Notes: generated from the sequence alone by a model not told the origin. A stretch of 64,000 nucleotides of DNA from Atopsyche davidsoni (GCA_022113835.1 JAILWY010000018.1:20607501-20671500); one strand, 5' to 3'. Counted from the first letter of the stretch, positions 1-11,955 are shown. Numbers and translations are program-made.

Positions 1-1403
1 TTTAGCAAATTAAAAAAAACATTTTTTGGTTCAAAGGAGTTTAATTAAAACAAATAGGTAACGTCTCTACGTGTGTTTGTCTTAATATTTGTACAATGGG
101 GTGGATGACACCACCTTTATTTTATGTCGATAAATTTAAAACAGATTCTGGATTGTGCATGCATGTGCATTTACATTTACAAAAACTTTGATGTATTTTT
201 GACATAAAACTGAATATGTAAATCATAGTTTTCGATTCATTTCGATATTCGTGTCCACTTCTATGTTTGTTGTACAGTTGTTGTTGTTTTGAATATTTTT
301 TTTTTGTAATATGTACAAAATAGCATTAATTTTTTTTTTTAATCCTGAAATCTTCACAAATCTTGAAACTTCAGGTAATGCGATTTTTGAAGGGGCTGCG
401 GCTCAGTGGTGAGGAGTAGCTCCGCCTAAGTAAAGCGGTTAATCTTAAGCTCGCATTACAGTACACGCCGCACTACACTTTCTAAGGATTCAGAATTTTC
501 AATTCCCCAAGGTTTTCATACTTCTCGCCACCGCCTCCGTCGTCTTATGAATTTACTTTTGATTAAGAGCTTGTTCTAGCAGACGAAATTACCTCTGTCA
601 CACTCGCCTAACTGCTGGCGAAGCGTTTTAATAGTTTATTATTTGAATTCTCGAAAGTCATCTGTTTTTATTATGAAAAAATATTTATTTTTTATTTAAC
701 TCTTTCATTAAATATTTCTCTTCGCTTAATAGAGTAATGGGAAGCAATAAGGGTAGAGGTGTAAATTTAAACCCAACGGGTGTTGTACAAATAATCAAGT
801 TATCATTTCATGATAACACACGTAGTTTTGAATATAAAATAAAAATATCATGTTTTATTTTTAATTCAGTACTAAGGTTATTTATTAACTCGTGTAACAA
901 TTTTATTAATCGCACGTTGTAAATTTGACTCTATTTGAGGCTAGATATTTTCTCTTCAATTTTGGCATCAAAACCTTTGATACTAAATCGTTAAATATTT
1001 AATTTTAAAATCAATATTTTACACTCAATAAGCTAATATTACCCGTAAATTGTAATGTGAATTTTCATAGAATGTATCCAACCTCATGAAGCTTTAATTC
1101 GTGTAAATGGCTACAATAATGTAACGATAGATCTACATAGTTCCTTTTTGTGAACGACCTTTGCCTAGAAGGTCCATAAAACCTCGAATATATCGTCCAT
1201 ATTAAATTTAATTGCGCCTTTCTTAGTCGGCAGAATATGAGGTGAATTCGATGGGATCAATTGTCATCTAGGACAATTATATTATACAATTATCCAAACT
1301 CATATTATAAATTTTATTGATAACATGAGTTTGGATAATTTACCGAACATTAAATATTTGAACACTTTAATCAGTTTGCTTGTTAAAATACTTTGTATTT
1401 TGG
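1..1403. other. AT-rich noncoding stretch
   Basis: I see no supported gene. A short GC-richer patch at about 392-470 contains GGCTCAGTGGT, which matches a tRNA A box, but no B box follows at the right distance. It is at most an eroded SINE head. The rest is AT-rich, intron-like sequence. Confidence 0.5.
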
Positions 1404-1411
1404 ATATACTA

Positions 1412-1906
1412 AGCAGGGATGGGCACAATATTAAAGATTAGTTTTATTGAAAAAACTTTTGGGTATCAAATATGAATAGCTAGTCTAAGGAATTATAAAA
1501 AAATGTTATTGTGAGCACTTTTTCCTTTCAAGGGCTTCTATAGTCTGATATCCCTTTAAAGGACGAAAACGCTTACAAATTGTAGCAGTCTTTCGTGAAA
1601 GCTTTCGAATTAACTTATCTAAGCTATTTAATTGTAATAAAAAAATACTCGGCTTGTTTTTGTGAAACAATTCGTTTTTTTTTAATTCACCCAAATTGCC
1701 TTTGCGGGAGATATTTCATGATAAGATACTCAGTTATTCATGACAAGCAACGCCTTGATCAAATTTAATCGAACTTTAAGGTCATTCACTTATAAAACCG
1801 ATTATTTATCAGTTCGTTTGTTAATTTAACCGAGTTAATCCGAACAAATCGTTAAATGTTAAAAATTAATTGTTTGACTATGCATTTTCGATTATGGCCA
1901 TCCCTT
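1412..1906. mobile_element. hAT-like non-autonomous DNA element
   Basis: The ends are imperfect inverted repeats built on AGGGATGG. The left end reads AGCAGGGATGGGCACA, and the right end, read inward, gives AAGGGATGGCCATAA. They are flanked by 8-bp direct repeats with one mismatch: ATATACTA at 1404-1411 and ATATAATA at 1907-1914. An 8-bp target duplication and a GATGGGC-type terminus are typical of hAT-superfamily elements. The interior of about 495 bp is AT-rich with no transposase frame, so the copy is non-autonomous. The duplication lies in AT-rich sequence and is weaker evidence than the exact one at 55353. Confidence 0.6.
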
Positions 1907-1914
1907 ATATAATA

Positions 1915-3309
1915 TGTATGAAGTGTGTGCTTGTTTTGGCCCAGTTATCCGGGAAGTTTAGGATTACCTCAAGTAGTTTAATATTTCAAATAGTTAAGCT
2001 TACAGGATGTGCTACGATATTGAAAACAGATATCTTATATGGTATATGAAATCTATGGTTAATAAAATACGAAGTTTATGAGCGAAATACGATGTAAAAT
2101 ACAGCGAATAATATGTATTAAAATTTTTAATATATAAAGATATCTAAAGGTTATTATTTACTGGATCGGTTAAATAAATCCAAAGTGTTATAAACTCCGA
2201 TCATATATGAAAAAAATATTTTTGTATTATAATAGACTATGTATTTGTAGGTTTTGGCAGCCTTTGGTATAGTATGTTTTTCTTTTTTGGGTGTTGTGAT
2301 TTGAGTCTTCCGACGTTTCGATCTCGGAACTTGGGTCATCTTTATAAGTTTTTATTCCATTTGATTTCCCAAAGTCCCGACGCAGCACATTATCCAAGAA
2401 ACAAGAAACCACAACTGTTTGTACCGTAAAGTTTTGCTAATTAAAATATTAAATAATGAAATGGCACTTAAATCTTTGATAAAGTAAATAATTTACTCAT
2501 ATTAGATGGAGTCATCGTGAAGTTATGATTTGCGATTCTACCGCGGCAGTTACAAATTATAGATTCTTTACGTTTTCGCTTGAAAATTCTTTAATGCCAA
2601 AATGCTTACTACCATTTATTTTTTTGTGGAGTAAAATTTAAAAAAAACTTCGACATTTTGAAAGTAGCGCTAAGCTTGTGGCTGCACGAACTTCGCAGGA
2701 GTCGCGGTGGGATTTTGATTATCAAGTCTACCGGGGCAGAGTTTCGGTACGTGGAGTTGGTTTGTTTTAAGTTTTTGCCGGCAAATTGCAATAGTTCTTC
2801 GGTCCCGGTGGCAGATGTCGTCCTTGCCGCCCAATTAGCCTGACGGGCAGACTATTAACTACTCAAACACGGCGGCGGATACTCCACACGGCGCGGGCGG
2901 CCTCATCAAAGATGTAGGGCGGGAGAGCAAATACTCGCCGGGCGGCGGGGGCGGCCAGCTCCTCGAGGGGTGATTTGATTAATTTGAATTGAGATTTTAG
3001 AAATAAATCACGTGAGCACCTGCTTAATCACCTGCTTATTTTCAACAAGTCTCCACTATTATTTCCTATCGCTAAATAACAGCATTTACCGCGCATAAAC
3101 TTTTTTTCAGATAAATACACTACAGGATTACCCCAACATACGATCACTACTGCTACACCACAATTATTCACTTTCACAAATATAAAAGCTTTTTTTTGGT
3201 GTATAGAATCGTTCATTTGTCAAGTACATTAAACTCACATCACTCTTAATTTACCTCATACCACCTGACAGTCATTCTCTCTCTCTTTACAACCTCTCCC
3301 TTTAACAAG
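1915..3309. other. Noncoding stretch with a GC-rich island
   Basis: The stretch is AT-rich apart from a CpG-containing island at about 2660-2970. The island has an open + frame at 2839-2970 (begins PDGQTINYSN) that starts right after an acceptor-like TTAG but has no convincing donor. On the minus strand at about 2295-2345 there is a decayed hammerhead-like hairpin (GATCGAAACGTC). No gene is supported. Confidence 0.45.
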
Positions 3310-3402
3310 TGAAAAGTTGGCAAAACCGCTCAAAAATCACTCTAGTATTTCATTTAAAATATTAAAATGGAATTCCACCAAGTACTCTCAGTCAAAAATA
3401 TT
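3310..3402. mobile_element. Half copy of the palindromic MITE family
   Basis: This is the right half of the palindromic family best seen at 5901-6098. It keeps the loop-side GTTGGCAAAACCG, the CACTCTAGTATT segment and the outer end GGAATTCCACCAAG followed by TCAAAAATATTGATT. The left arm is missing, so this is a truncated remnant. Confidence 0.65.
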
Positions 3403-3609
3403 GATTTTTTATTTGAATTGAATAAGATTAATAAAAAAATGTATCAACGGTTGCATACATAAATATATAGTTATGCCGTGCCGAAATAGAGGTTCCATCT
3501 ACAACTTCAGAATCAGAATACTTGATTGTATTAATGCGTTACGTATCAAGCTTTATTCTTATCGTGCTTGAGGTTGAATGATTCGTCCGTGGTACGTCTC
3601 CCCTGGCCG

Positions 3610-3743
3610 TGTAGGGTAAACAGTTAACACGAGTCCCGACCAACAACACCTCTATCTGTCGGCGTCCAACTGAGCGCGAGCGCTTGTATGGCAGACCGCG
3701 ACACGTCGCGGCTAATGGCCACGACGCCCTGCTTCACCCTACA
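3610..3743. repeat. Short inverted-repeat element, GC-rich interior
   Basis: The stretch begins TGTAGGGTAAACAG, and its right end is an imperfect inverted copy (CTGCTTCACCCTACA). The 134-bp interior is much richer in GC than the flanks and holds GCGACACGTCGCGG, itself nearly palindromic. I see no clear target duplication. It may be a small MITE or a structured regulatory island. Confidence 0.35.
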
Positions 3744-5354
3744 AATATGCTATGCTACAACTTTCCCATATATTTACATGTGGAAATATCTATATACACA
3801 TACACACTCACATATAAATATATTTTTGTTAAATACTTTATCTTGATCACATAATTTATGGCGTCAACATTGATTAATGTTTACGCGTATTTTCTTTATT
3901 AAAACTAGAAATATTTATGAGGTATTGTACTGTGCGTATACTGTCTTATATAATGTATATATAACATAGTCTACTTTTATTTATAATCTAAGCATATTTA
4001 ATATGATGTTAAGAGAAATTTAATGCCTTAATTACCCCTGAAAATATTTAACACACACAGCCCTCCGGTAAAATTACAGCGCCCTAAGCCTCTTACAGGC
4101 TTTGCAGGTCTTTTGTTGTTTGCTTTCTCGGGTTTGTTTATCGTTTTTCTTCACGGCAGGCGTTTCAGAAGTTTTTTTCAGCTTCCCTCAGTCGGTCTAA
4201 TAAAATGTTTGTTACTTAAAAATATCTGCTAACTTCGGACTTGTTCTCCTTGTTTAGGTCTCTGTAAAGCGTGTCGCGCTCCCCCGGATGGCTGCATGAG
4301 ATGCTAAAATGCCACACTTAATGGCGTTGACATTTTCGTTCAAGTAATACGCCATTCATTTTTTGAGCGCCTCGCTTGGCTTGTTCACCGAGATGCTTAT
4401 GACACTACGAAAAACACGAATTAATTTAATAAATCTATAATGTGATATCTAAACAAACACTGCGCCATCCTTTTAAAAAACACACGATAGGCTTCTCTAA
4501 TGAGATGCTTATAATACTATAAAAAATATTTAAATATATAATAAAACATACTTGTTCTCTAAGCTTGATTAACAGATATTCAAGACATTTAAATATGATA
4601 CAAATGATTACGCCTTGGGTGAATTACTTACCGAGAAGCTAAAAGTTCTCTAAAAACTATATGCAATTATTTAAAAAGTTAATGCAAATCATGATGTAAT
4701 ACTAAATTAATAAATCAAACTGATAACAAAAAAATACGACAGCGGATGCACTAGCAAATGATAAAGTATTTATTTTTTTAACTAAACAGTTAAATACTTA
4801 ATTTTTTATGGAATAAAAAAGTATATTTTGTGCTGCCGGTTTTTATATTTTTATGACACTTATTTTATAGTTTTATTTATTAACGAAAATATTTTTTTAA
4901 AAATGTTGTTAAAACACACAGCAATTTATAAAATAACAGCATCTGTATTTTCTAACGATTCGACGTTGCTATTTAAAGCTAGTAAATAATTTAATGGCTT
5001 CGGGGGGCAGGGGTTAATGTCTTTAACATTGCAGTCATTAAGTTGGCATATGTTTTTCTGGTACGGCTCCCCCGGATCGTAATTGGCCCCTTGCATCCTC
5101 GTCGTTTGTCGTGCTCGGCGTAGCTCGTCGGCAAAAGCCGCTCGTAGAGAGACGACCGGAAAGGCTGGTCGTAGGGGATGATCGCAGAGGCGGCATTGTG
5201 AGCCCCGAGGAGCCTGTCAATTGTATGAGCGAATCTAGCTCGAATAAGATGACTATTAAATTCAAGTTTAGGCTGGCTTCTATTATAATTGTATGAATAC
5301 TTTAATATAGTCACATTATTATTTTTATTTATCTAAAACAAAAAAAAAATATAT
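3744..5354. other. AT-rich stretch with GC island
   Basis: The DNA is AT-rich and intron-like. A GC island at about 4985-5260 is open in several frames on both strands. That is expected from base composition, and no frame shows a recognisable domain or splice context. Confidence 0.5.
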
Positions 5355-5519
5355 ATTATTGATTTTTGTGAAGACCGTCTCACAGGAAGTACGATTTTGC
5401 CAATACAGGTTTTATTGATTGATTCGTTGGTATAATTGGTAATGCACCGGCCATGTAAGCTTGGGGATGTGAATTCGAATCCCACACAAATCACGACGAT
5501 GTACTTAGTCATTATCAAA
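5355..5519 (+). mobile_element. tRNA-Thr-like repeat element, shortened copy
   Basis: The tRNA-like part spans about 5419-5494. It has an A-box region (TTGGTATAATTGG), an anticodon-like loop CATGTAA and a B box (GAATTCGAATCCC). The tail GTACTTAGTCATTATC matches the terminus of the 33927 copy. The 5' flank at 5355-5418 is about 60 bp and nearly identical to 33927-33983. The left inverted repeat and upstream body seen at 33978 are missing, so this is probably an internally deleted copy. Confidence 0.7.
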
Positions 5520-5900
5520 AAATATATATTCGATACAATGGTTTTAGAAAATCGATTCATACCTTAAATAAAGAGAAAAAAATTATTTGCACTCATGTGG
5601 GGTACGAGTGTAAAAAAAACAAACTTGGATGAAAAATACAGATATATTAATTTCCTTAAAGAAATATGTGAATAAATAAAACATGTGTTATGTTAAAAAA
5701 ATTTCTTCAAAATAAATTTATTATTATTAAACATTTATTTTTACACTGAGATTTTATATATTTATGGATCATTTTCCCTGCAATAAGACATCTGTTATTG
5801 TTTGAAAATTTCCTGGTGATTTTATTTAGTATATTAAAATACATTAAATCTAAATTAAATCTTTGTTTTCAATATTGTAAAAACTTTTTACTAGAAATTT

Positions 5901-6098
5901 AATATTTTTGGCAAAGAGTACTTGGTGGAATTCTATTTCAATATTTTTTTGAATAAAATACTTGAGTGATTTTCCACATGTTCGTTTTTATTTGTGACCG
6001 GTTGTTTGCTAATGCCAACGTGAAAGGTTGGCAAAACCGGTCACAAATAAAAACGAACATGTGGAAAATCACTCTAGTATTTTATTCAAAAAAATTTC
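5901..6098. mobile_element. Palindromic (foldback) MITE, best copy
   Basis: Two arms of about 60 bp, 5944-6003 and 6035-6094, are inverted copies with one mismatch. They flank a loop of about 31 nt. The arms contain ACCGGTCACAAATAAAAACG and the CACATGTGGAAAATCACTC region. The outer left flank carries AATATTTTTGGCAAAGAGTA, a family-specific terminus also found at 33352. There is no coding capacity. The near identity of the arms suggests recent insertion or arm homogenisation. Confidence 0.85.
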
Positions 6099-7744
6099 TT
6101 CTTATCTGCTCTTCCGCAGGGAAAGATATTTATTTGTTCAGAAAATCCTAAAAAAACATTTCAGAACAATCAAATAAAAAATAATACCGTCTAAAAGTAA
6201 AATGTGGCCTTCCCAGTAGGACGGGACATGTTGTTAAATTATTAAATATCTACTGTGATTTAAAACTCATTGTATCTCATGAAACAGTGTTATCGTTGTT
6301 TACAAGACATCCTTTATTTTATTTGCATTATTTGTTTTTTTGTAAAAGTATGTTTGATTTTATCACCGTGTATTATTATTCAGACAAAAGCCTCTTAAAA
6401 ATCTGTAATCTCTTAGCCCTTCGGAGGTTCATATTTGTTGATTATAGTTTTACTTTTATATATAATATATCGACTATACTAAGAGCGTGCTACTTCGTTA
6501 AATTTGAGGTGGAGCGTAATGGATAGCAACAGTTCATAATTTACAAATAAATAATTTATCAGTTAAAGATTGAAGTTTATGTAGCGTATATAAAAAATAT
6601 TTATCCCAACCCTGGAAATACCGTGAGTCTGAAAAGACGATGTATACAAACAAGGGAATAGATTTCGCATGTTAACATAATAAATGAAATAAATTTATAA
6701 TAGGTTTTCTGTTGCGTCCCGCATGGTTAGACTGCTCGGAGCTCGTAACGGGAATATTCCCAGCAGATTCTTCAGTGTTTTTTCTTCTTACGGAACAAGA
6801 GACATTATCTCAAATACGATTTTTTCAGCCAAATTCTTTAGGGGAAAGTAAGAGTTGAAAGATACTTACAAAAAGTAGAGTGTTGTCAATTTAGGGATAT
6901 ATCAGGATATATTGAAACATACTTATTCATCGAAGATGAAATTTAGTTTTTTCGAATAGTGTAATGCTTTTTTTCTACCGCGCTTTGTTTTCGTTCTTAT
7001 AACTAAAATATCCACAAACAGGCATGCATTCACAAATTGCATTCAACTATTCAAAAGAAAAAAAAAAATTAATTTAATATTATATGAAGGATTCTTCAAT
7101 AAACTACTTGAGTAGAACATGGTGATTAAAAAAAACATAGAATTTATCAAACATACAAATACTTAGTGACCTGCGGTCAAGACTTGCAATGCAAAAAAAT
7201 CTGCATATTTATTAGTTTAATCTTTGATATTAAAAGCCAAAAACGATGTTCTATGTATTGAATAAGAAAAAAACAATGACATGCTTCATAGTTTTAGAAA
7301 TTAACCACATTCCTATTCTGTCTTGCATACTTTGCGTGCTTTTACCACACGCCACCGCCCAGTTTTTATGAAAAGCGGTTTCCTAAAATGTTTTAATATT
7401 TTTAAAAGATTTTTTTCTCATTTTTTAAATCGGCGGACAAATTATAAAAAAAAGAAGTATGAAATGTTTAAGTGCTTGTATCTTCATTAAGTGTTCGGAC
7501 ATTCCCGGTACACATCGTTTGAGTTTCTCAGAATTGTTCTTACCTGTCTGAGCCTAAGTCCCTGAATCTTCGGAGGCTTTAGGGCCCCCCGGGACCTCTC
7601 CTTATTTCCCTGCCCCCTGGCTTACAACATGTTTAACCATTACTTATTCAGTAGCTTTTTAATGGGACCTTGTCATCCGACCTCCACGGCGTTCAACTCA
7701 AACTAGCGGAATAAACATCGTATGGCACAAACTATATATGTACA

Positions 7745-7775
<31 letters not shown>

Positions 7776-7949
7776 GAATTTTCGTAAAAGCGTATAAATA
7801 TAATATGTTCGCAGACATAGACGACTGTTTTTATTATAAATAATGTGTTTTATTTTATATTTTTTTATTAAATGAAGTAGATTTTTTTTTTTTTAACTAG
7901 TTGTTACCTATTTTGATCATTGGACTCATTTATAAATAAATTATATTTA
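6099..7949. other. AT-rich stretch, no gene seen
   Basis: The sequence is intron-like and AT-rich. A GC patch at about 7500-7640 contains, on the minus strand, ACAG followed by GTAAGAAC, a donor-like site without a convincing matching acceptor. A short TA microsatellite lies at about 7744-7767. Nothing else is supported. Confidence 0.5.
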
Positions 7950-8385
7950 TGTCTATTTTTTGGATTGAACGTCAATAAAGTGCGTATTTATAACCTATTA
8001 CAGGTTTATATTATTACTAATATGATAAGGCACACTAGTTCACACATAGACGATGATTAAAGAAATTCTCAGAAAAATATCATCGTGATTTGTGTGGGAT
8101 TTGAACCCACACCCCAGGCTTACATGGCAGGTGTACTGACGAATCACATTCATTAATCGATAATTTTTAACAATCATACTCTACATATGAACCAAATATT
8201 GTATATCTACAAATATTGGTTGGCCTAGTCACATTGGTTCATATGTAGAGTATGACTGTTAAAAATTATCGATTAATGGATGTGGTTCGTTAGTACACTG
8301 GCCATGTAAGCCTGATTTTTTATATTTTTCAGAGAATTTCTTTAATCATCTTCTATGTGTGAACTAGTGTGCCTAATCATATATA
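7950..8385. mobile_element. Head-to-head foldback of tRNA-Thr-like elements
   Basis: A family terminus (TGTCTATTTTTTGGATTGAA) at 7950 leads into a minus-oriented tRNA-like copy at about 8085-8146. A second, + oriented copy follows at about 8281-8320. They are joined by 45-bp inverted arms (8151-8195 and 8234-8279) around a loop of about 38 nt. The + copy has lost its T-arm/B-box segment. Outer bodies match in inverted orientation out to about 8021 and 8382 (CACACTAGTTCACACATAG and its complement). The result is a composite palindrome of about 360 bp. Confidence 0.75.
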
Positions 8386-10300
8386 TATATAAATTATCAT
8401 GATTTACGAGAGGGAGGTCTCGAATCAAACATTTTTCACCCTGGGCGTGATCAGTGGCCTGTGCCGGATGCTTCCATTGTGAGGGCTTTTTCCAATTCGC
8501 TCCTGGGGCTAGGCGGAGCTCACCTGCAGATGAATCGGCCGGAGTCCCGCGCCGTGAGTGCGGCTTGCTACGCGGAAACAGCTTTTATTGCCTACTCCCA
8601 TATTGATTACAGTTCCGCTACATGTGCACGGGGAGTCTTTCAGGTCTCGGTTATTACCCCGGATTCGATTCGCATCCCCTCTGAATAGAGTTATGCCTAC
8701 TTACCCGCGAGCGTTCCAACAAAAGGAAGTGCTTGTTACTCATACATTTATTTACATGAAAAATGGATTTCTGTATATTTAACGCTTACATATTTTAACT
8801 TACAAATTTGTATCGCAAAAAAGAAAAAAATCTTTTTCCTTTGAAGTATAACATCATTATTTATTAAAAAAAGTAACTGTTAAGTTCTTGGGTAATATTT
8901 GAGTATAGCAACAATTTATTCAGTGATATTTTTTTATATTTTCTCAAATAAATTCTGTATAAATTATTTAAAGCCGATTTTATGTTTTATTTTCAATACC
9001 GAAAGCACCTCAATCTGGACACTGGCGTAGTTGTATTTTATTGCTTTCTTACTTGTCTCCTTTCTCAAAAGTTATCTAAATTAATCTTCTGACAACCTTA
9101 AGTAGAATATATTCTTTTTCTAATCAAATATATGTTACACGAGGTTTCAACGTTATAAATTCAGTAAAAATTTTTATAGCTATTTTGGCGGTATTTTAAA
9201 ATTTTGTTTCAGCCTCTATTAAAACTCGTGTATTACCCGGAGTCGAGAAATCTGAGAAACGTGTAATTTGCTTTATTTTGTGAAACACAGCCTACTTGCG
9301 TGGTATCCTATTAAAAGTTACCTCCGCCGCGGGGCGCCGCGCCAGGACGGGCTGGAGTTATCCCCGCGAGTTATTAATAGACCGAGGAACTAGGCAAACA
9401 ATATATGCAGCAGTATTAATTTTTACAGTAAATATATATTAAAAGCTAGCATATTGTATGCAGCTTAAAAAACATACATTTTTAAATATTTTTGTCCAGC
9501 TAGTCCAGTGTAAAAGTGCCGCAGAAAATATTTATACACTCTAATATTTTTGCCCGAAAGTACTTATAAGAATTCAATTAAAAATTTTTAGTCACAAAAA
9601 CTTTGAATACTTTCAAGTCCACTACGGCAACAAATAATCGACACACATTGTTTTAACTTAAGTCGCTTACAAAAATATAAATCCAGTTGAATTTGTATGG
9701 AATCGTTTAAGATAGTAACTGTACACAATCTCCGATTAGTTGTGAAAAGTAAACTCATCCGGTAATCTGACAACTATTGCCTCTATCTCTTACATTTTGT
9801 ATTTTGCTCATTATACTTGAAACTAGTCACCAAAACATTTCATCGCTAGATCTTTTAGCTATTTAAAAATAACTTGATCGTGACTACACCATAGTTTTAA
9901 GCCAATAGCTGCGTATTTTTTTAAAGGTGTTTTTTTGTTTCTGTCTGAATAAATGACTTTATTGGTAAGTTACTGTTTGCTTGTCAATTATGTTGACTGC
10001 TTTAAACATAATGGATTTTTTTGTTTTGATATTACACTAGTATGGAGGTGGATAAATAGACTTAAGCAATGATACTTTAGGGTGCGTTCTACTTTATTCT
10101 TTCTTGTAACCGAGGCAGAACATATCCTAGTTTTAAGTATTACGGGATTTGTTTCCCTGGTTGTTGGGTTCGCAGCTGATGGATGGTGACGCGGGCAGAT
10201 TTAAAGCCTTCGGGCATGTCGCATGTAAGATTTCTGAAAAATTGCAGAAACTTGTTAGATTCCTGAAAAATTTAATGTATTCTTTTTAGTGTGCAACCAC
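8386..10300. other. Intron-like stretch with two GC islands
   Basis: GC-richer patches occur at about 8440-8690 and 9300-9375, the latter CpG-rich. The frames open through 8461-8688 show no recognisable domain and no splice pair. The rest is AT-rich. This stretch lies just upstream of the recursive splice site, which supports reading it as intron. Confidence 0.5.
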
Positions 10301-10310
10301 TCTAGTTATT

Positions 10311-10411
10311 TCAGTTTTTTTGTTTGCTTTTTTACAGGTAAGAGTGCCTTCTGAACCTCTGTTGCCTTAAGGTGCGATGCCATCTGCTGTACGTAATATT
10401 GTGAATGTAAG
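10311..10411 (+). promoter_or_regulatory. Recursive splice site with RS-exon
   Basis: A pyrimidine tract (TTTTTTTGTTTGCTTTTTT) ends in ACAG at 10334-10337 and is immediately followed by GTAAGAG. The 3' splice site and a 5' splice site are therefore juxtaposed, as at ratchet points in long insect introns. A second donor, GAAT|GTAAGT, begins at 10407. It would define a 69-nt recursive-splicing exon (10338-10406) that is skipped after the first step. This is the expected architecture of a zero-length exon in a long + strand intron. The match is seen directly; its use is inferred. The nearest supported + strand exon is 25.5 kb downstream. Confidence 0.6.
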
Positions 10412-11746
10412 TATTCTGACAGTTGTTCATTACTTGTAGTGTTTAGTAGCTTTAGAATTTTGTTGTATATGCTATTTGAAGAATTTAAAAATATAAGTTA
10501 TATATGAATTTATATTAATTTAACTACTTCAAACTATTTATTTTAGCCAAAACAAAAAACAATAAGTATTGAAGAAGTTTCCTTTATTTTTATCAAATAA
10601 ATATTTTAAATGACTACATAACCTATTTTTAAAATATAAAATAAACGTGTCGTAAAATAGGTTATATTTTGATAATAATAATTATTTTATGAACTTTTTA
10701 CTATCTCCAAGATATTTTAAGTCTTATATTATAAAAGGAAGGCTTAAATAATACTGGAAAGATTATTTTTTTTAGTTTAACAATTAATTAATATCTTTAA
10801 AAAAATTCAGAATCATTTTTAAGTAAAAACTCTTAAAAATTAGCTAATTCTGTGAAATACTTGTACTGAAGTGTTTGTGAAATTAATTTTCATAAATCAT
10901 AAAGCTACTTTTTATAATCTTATTCTTACTTTAAAAATAAATTTATACACATTCTGAAAACTGTACTTTTTTACTCTTTACAATTATACATTCAATCCTG
11001 TATATTTAAATTATATGTCATTTCCATTTGTTATTTTAATGACACGGTTGCGATGCAAAAAAATTCAGGGTAGGTCATAGTTTGCATGCTGTAAATTTAA
11101 ATATTTTAACAAGAAACAAACTTTAAAGGCATTCGCTTTTGAAAAACTAAACGGTTTTTATTAAAAAAAGTTCTCATGTAACTCAATATATTTTTAATTT
11201 ATTAGGAGTTTTATGAAAATAAGACACGTCGTTTTCAAGAATCTTTTGATCTCTGCTACATTAACAAATACCACAAGAGGAATTTAATAGAAGATATTGC
11301 ATTGTCTCAGTGGATTTTTATATTGTTGTAAGACATTCGTATTTTTCCGTCTCTTCTAAAACTGCAACGCACGGTCGGGCAATTCCATTTGGAATCGCCG
11401 CTGCTCTGCCGCACAGTGGTCCCGAACCCAGCATCGCGAAGCCAATTCACTAAAACGGTTGTATCATATTTTTTTGAAACAATAAACGCAGTATTTTACC
11501 AGGTCACTTAATATCTCGGTTTACTTATTTAAATTTACGATTACCCTTAAAACATAAAAAAATATGATTTCAGTATTTATAGATCGTAAATATTTTTTTA
11601 TGCTATTTTAAAAAACAGTTTCATGTTTATTAAATATAGCTCCTAGCATAGTCTGTTGAAAACATTTTGTAAAAATCACATGACATAAAATTATTAATTA
11701 TTAAGGAAACTACCAAAAAAATAAACGTAAAGTAAAGATATTAATT
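10412..11746. other. AT-rich intron-like stretch
   Basis: No gene or repeat stands out. A short GC-richer patch lies at about 11345-11450. The rest is AT-rich with homopolymer runs. Confidence 0.5.
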
Positions 11747-11955
11747 GGCACAATAAGTACGTTGTTTCACTTATAGGATATGATTGTTAAAAATTCTCGC
11801 TAAGTACCAGTGATTCGTTAGTATAATTGGTAATGCACTGGCCATGTAAGCTTGGGGATCACACAAATCGCAATGATATTTTTCTGAGAGTTTCTTTAAT
11901 CATTTTTCAATATTTGAAAAAATGTACTAAATCATTATCAAAGACATTTTCAATG
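11747..11955 (+). mobile_element. tRNA-Thr-like element, GATAATGATT-ended subfamily
   Basis: The copy is collinear with 39688-39905. It starts at CACAATAAGTACGTTGTTTC, followed by the body ATATGATTGTTAAAAATTCT. The tRNA-like head is at about 11810-11871, and the tail ends ACTAAATCATTATCA. A deletion has removed most of the B-box/T-arm region (GGGGATCACACAAATC), so this copy should have lost any internal Pol III promoter. Confidence 0.7.

Noticed and set aside
392..470. tRNA-derived SINE head (GGCTCAGTGGT A box)
   Set aside because: No B box at the expected distance and no second copy in the window.
2839..2970. 44-codon open segment after an acceptor-like TTAG (PDGQTINYSNTAAD...)
   Set aside because: Plausible composition, but there is no convincing donor and it ends in TGA within the GC island.
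7505..7640. Minus-strand exon ending ACAG|GTAAGAAC
   Set aside because: No acceptor with a pyrimidine tract was found on the minus strand, and other gene evidence points to the + strand.
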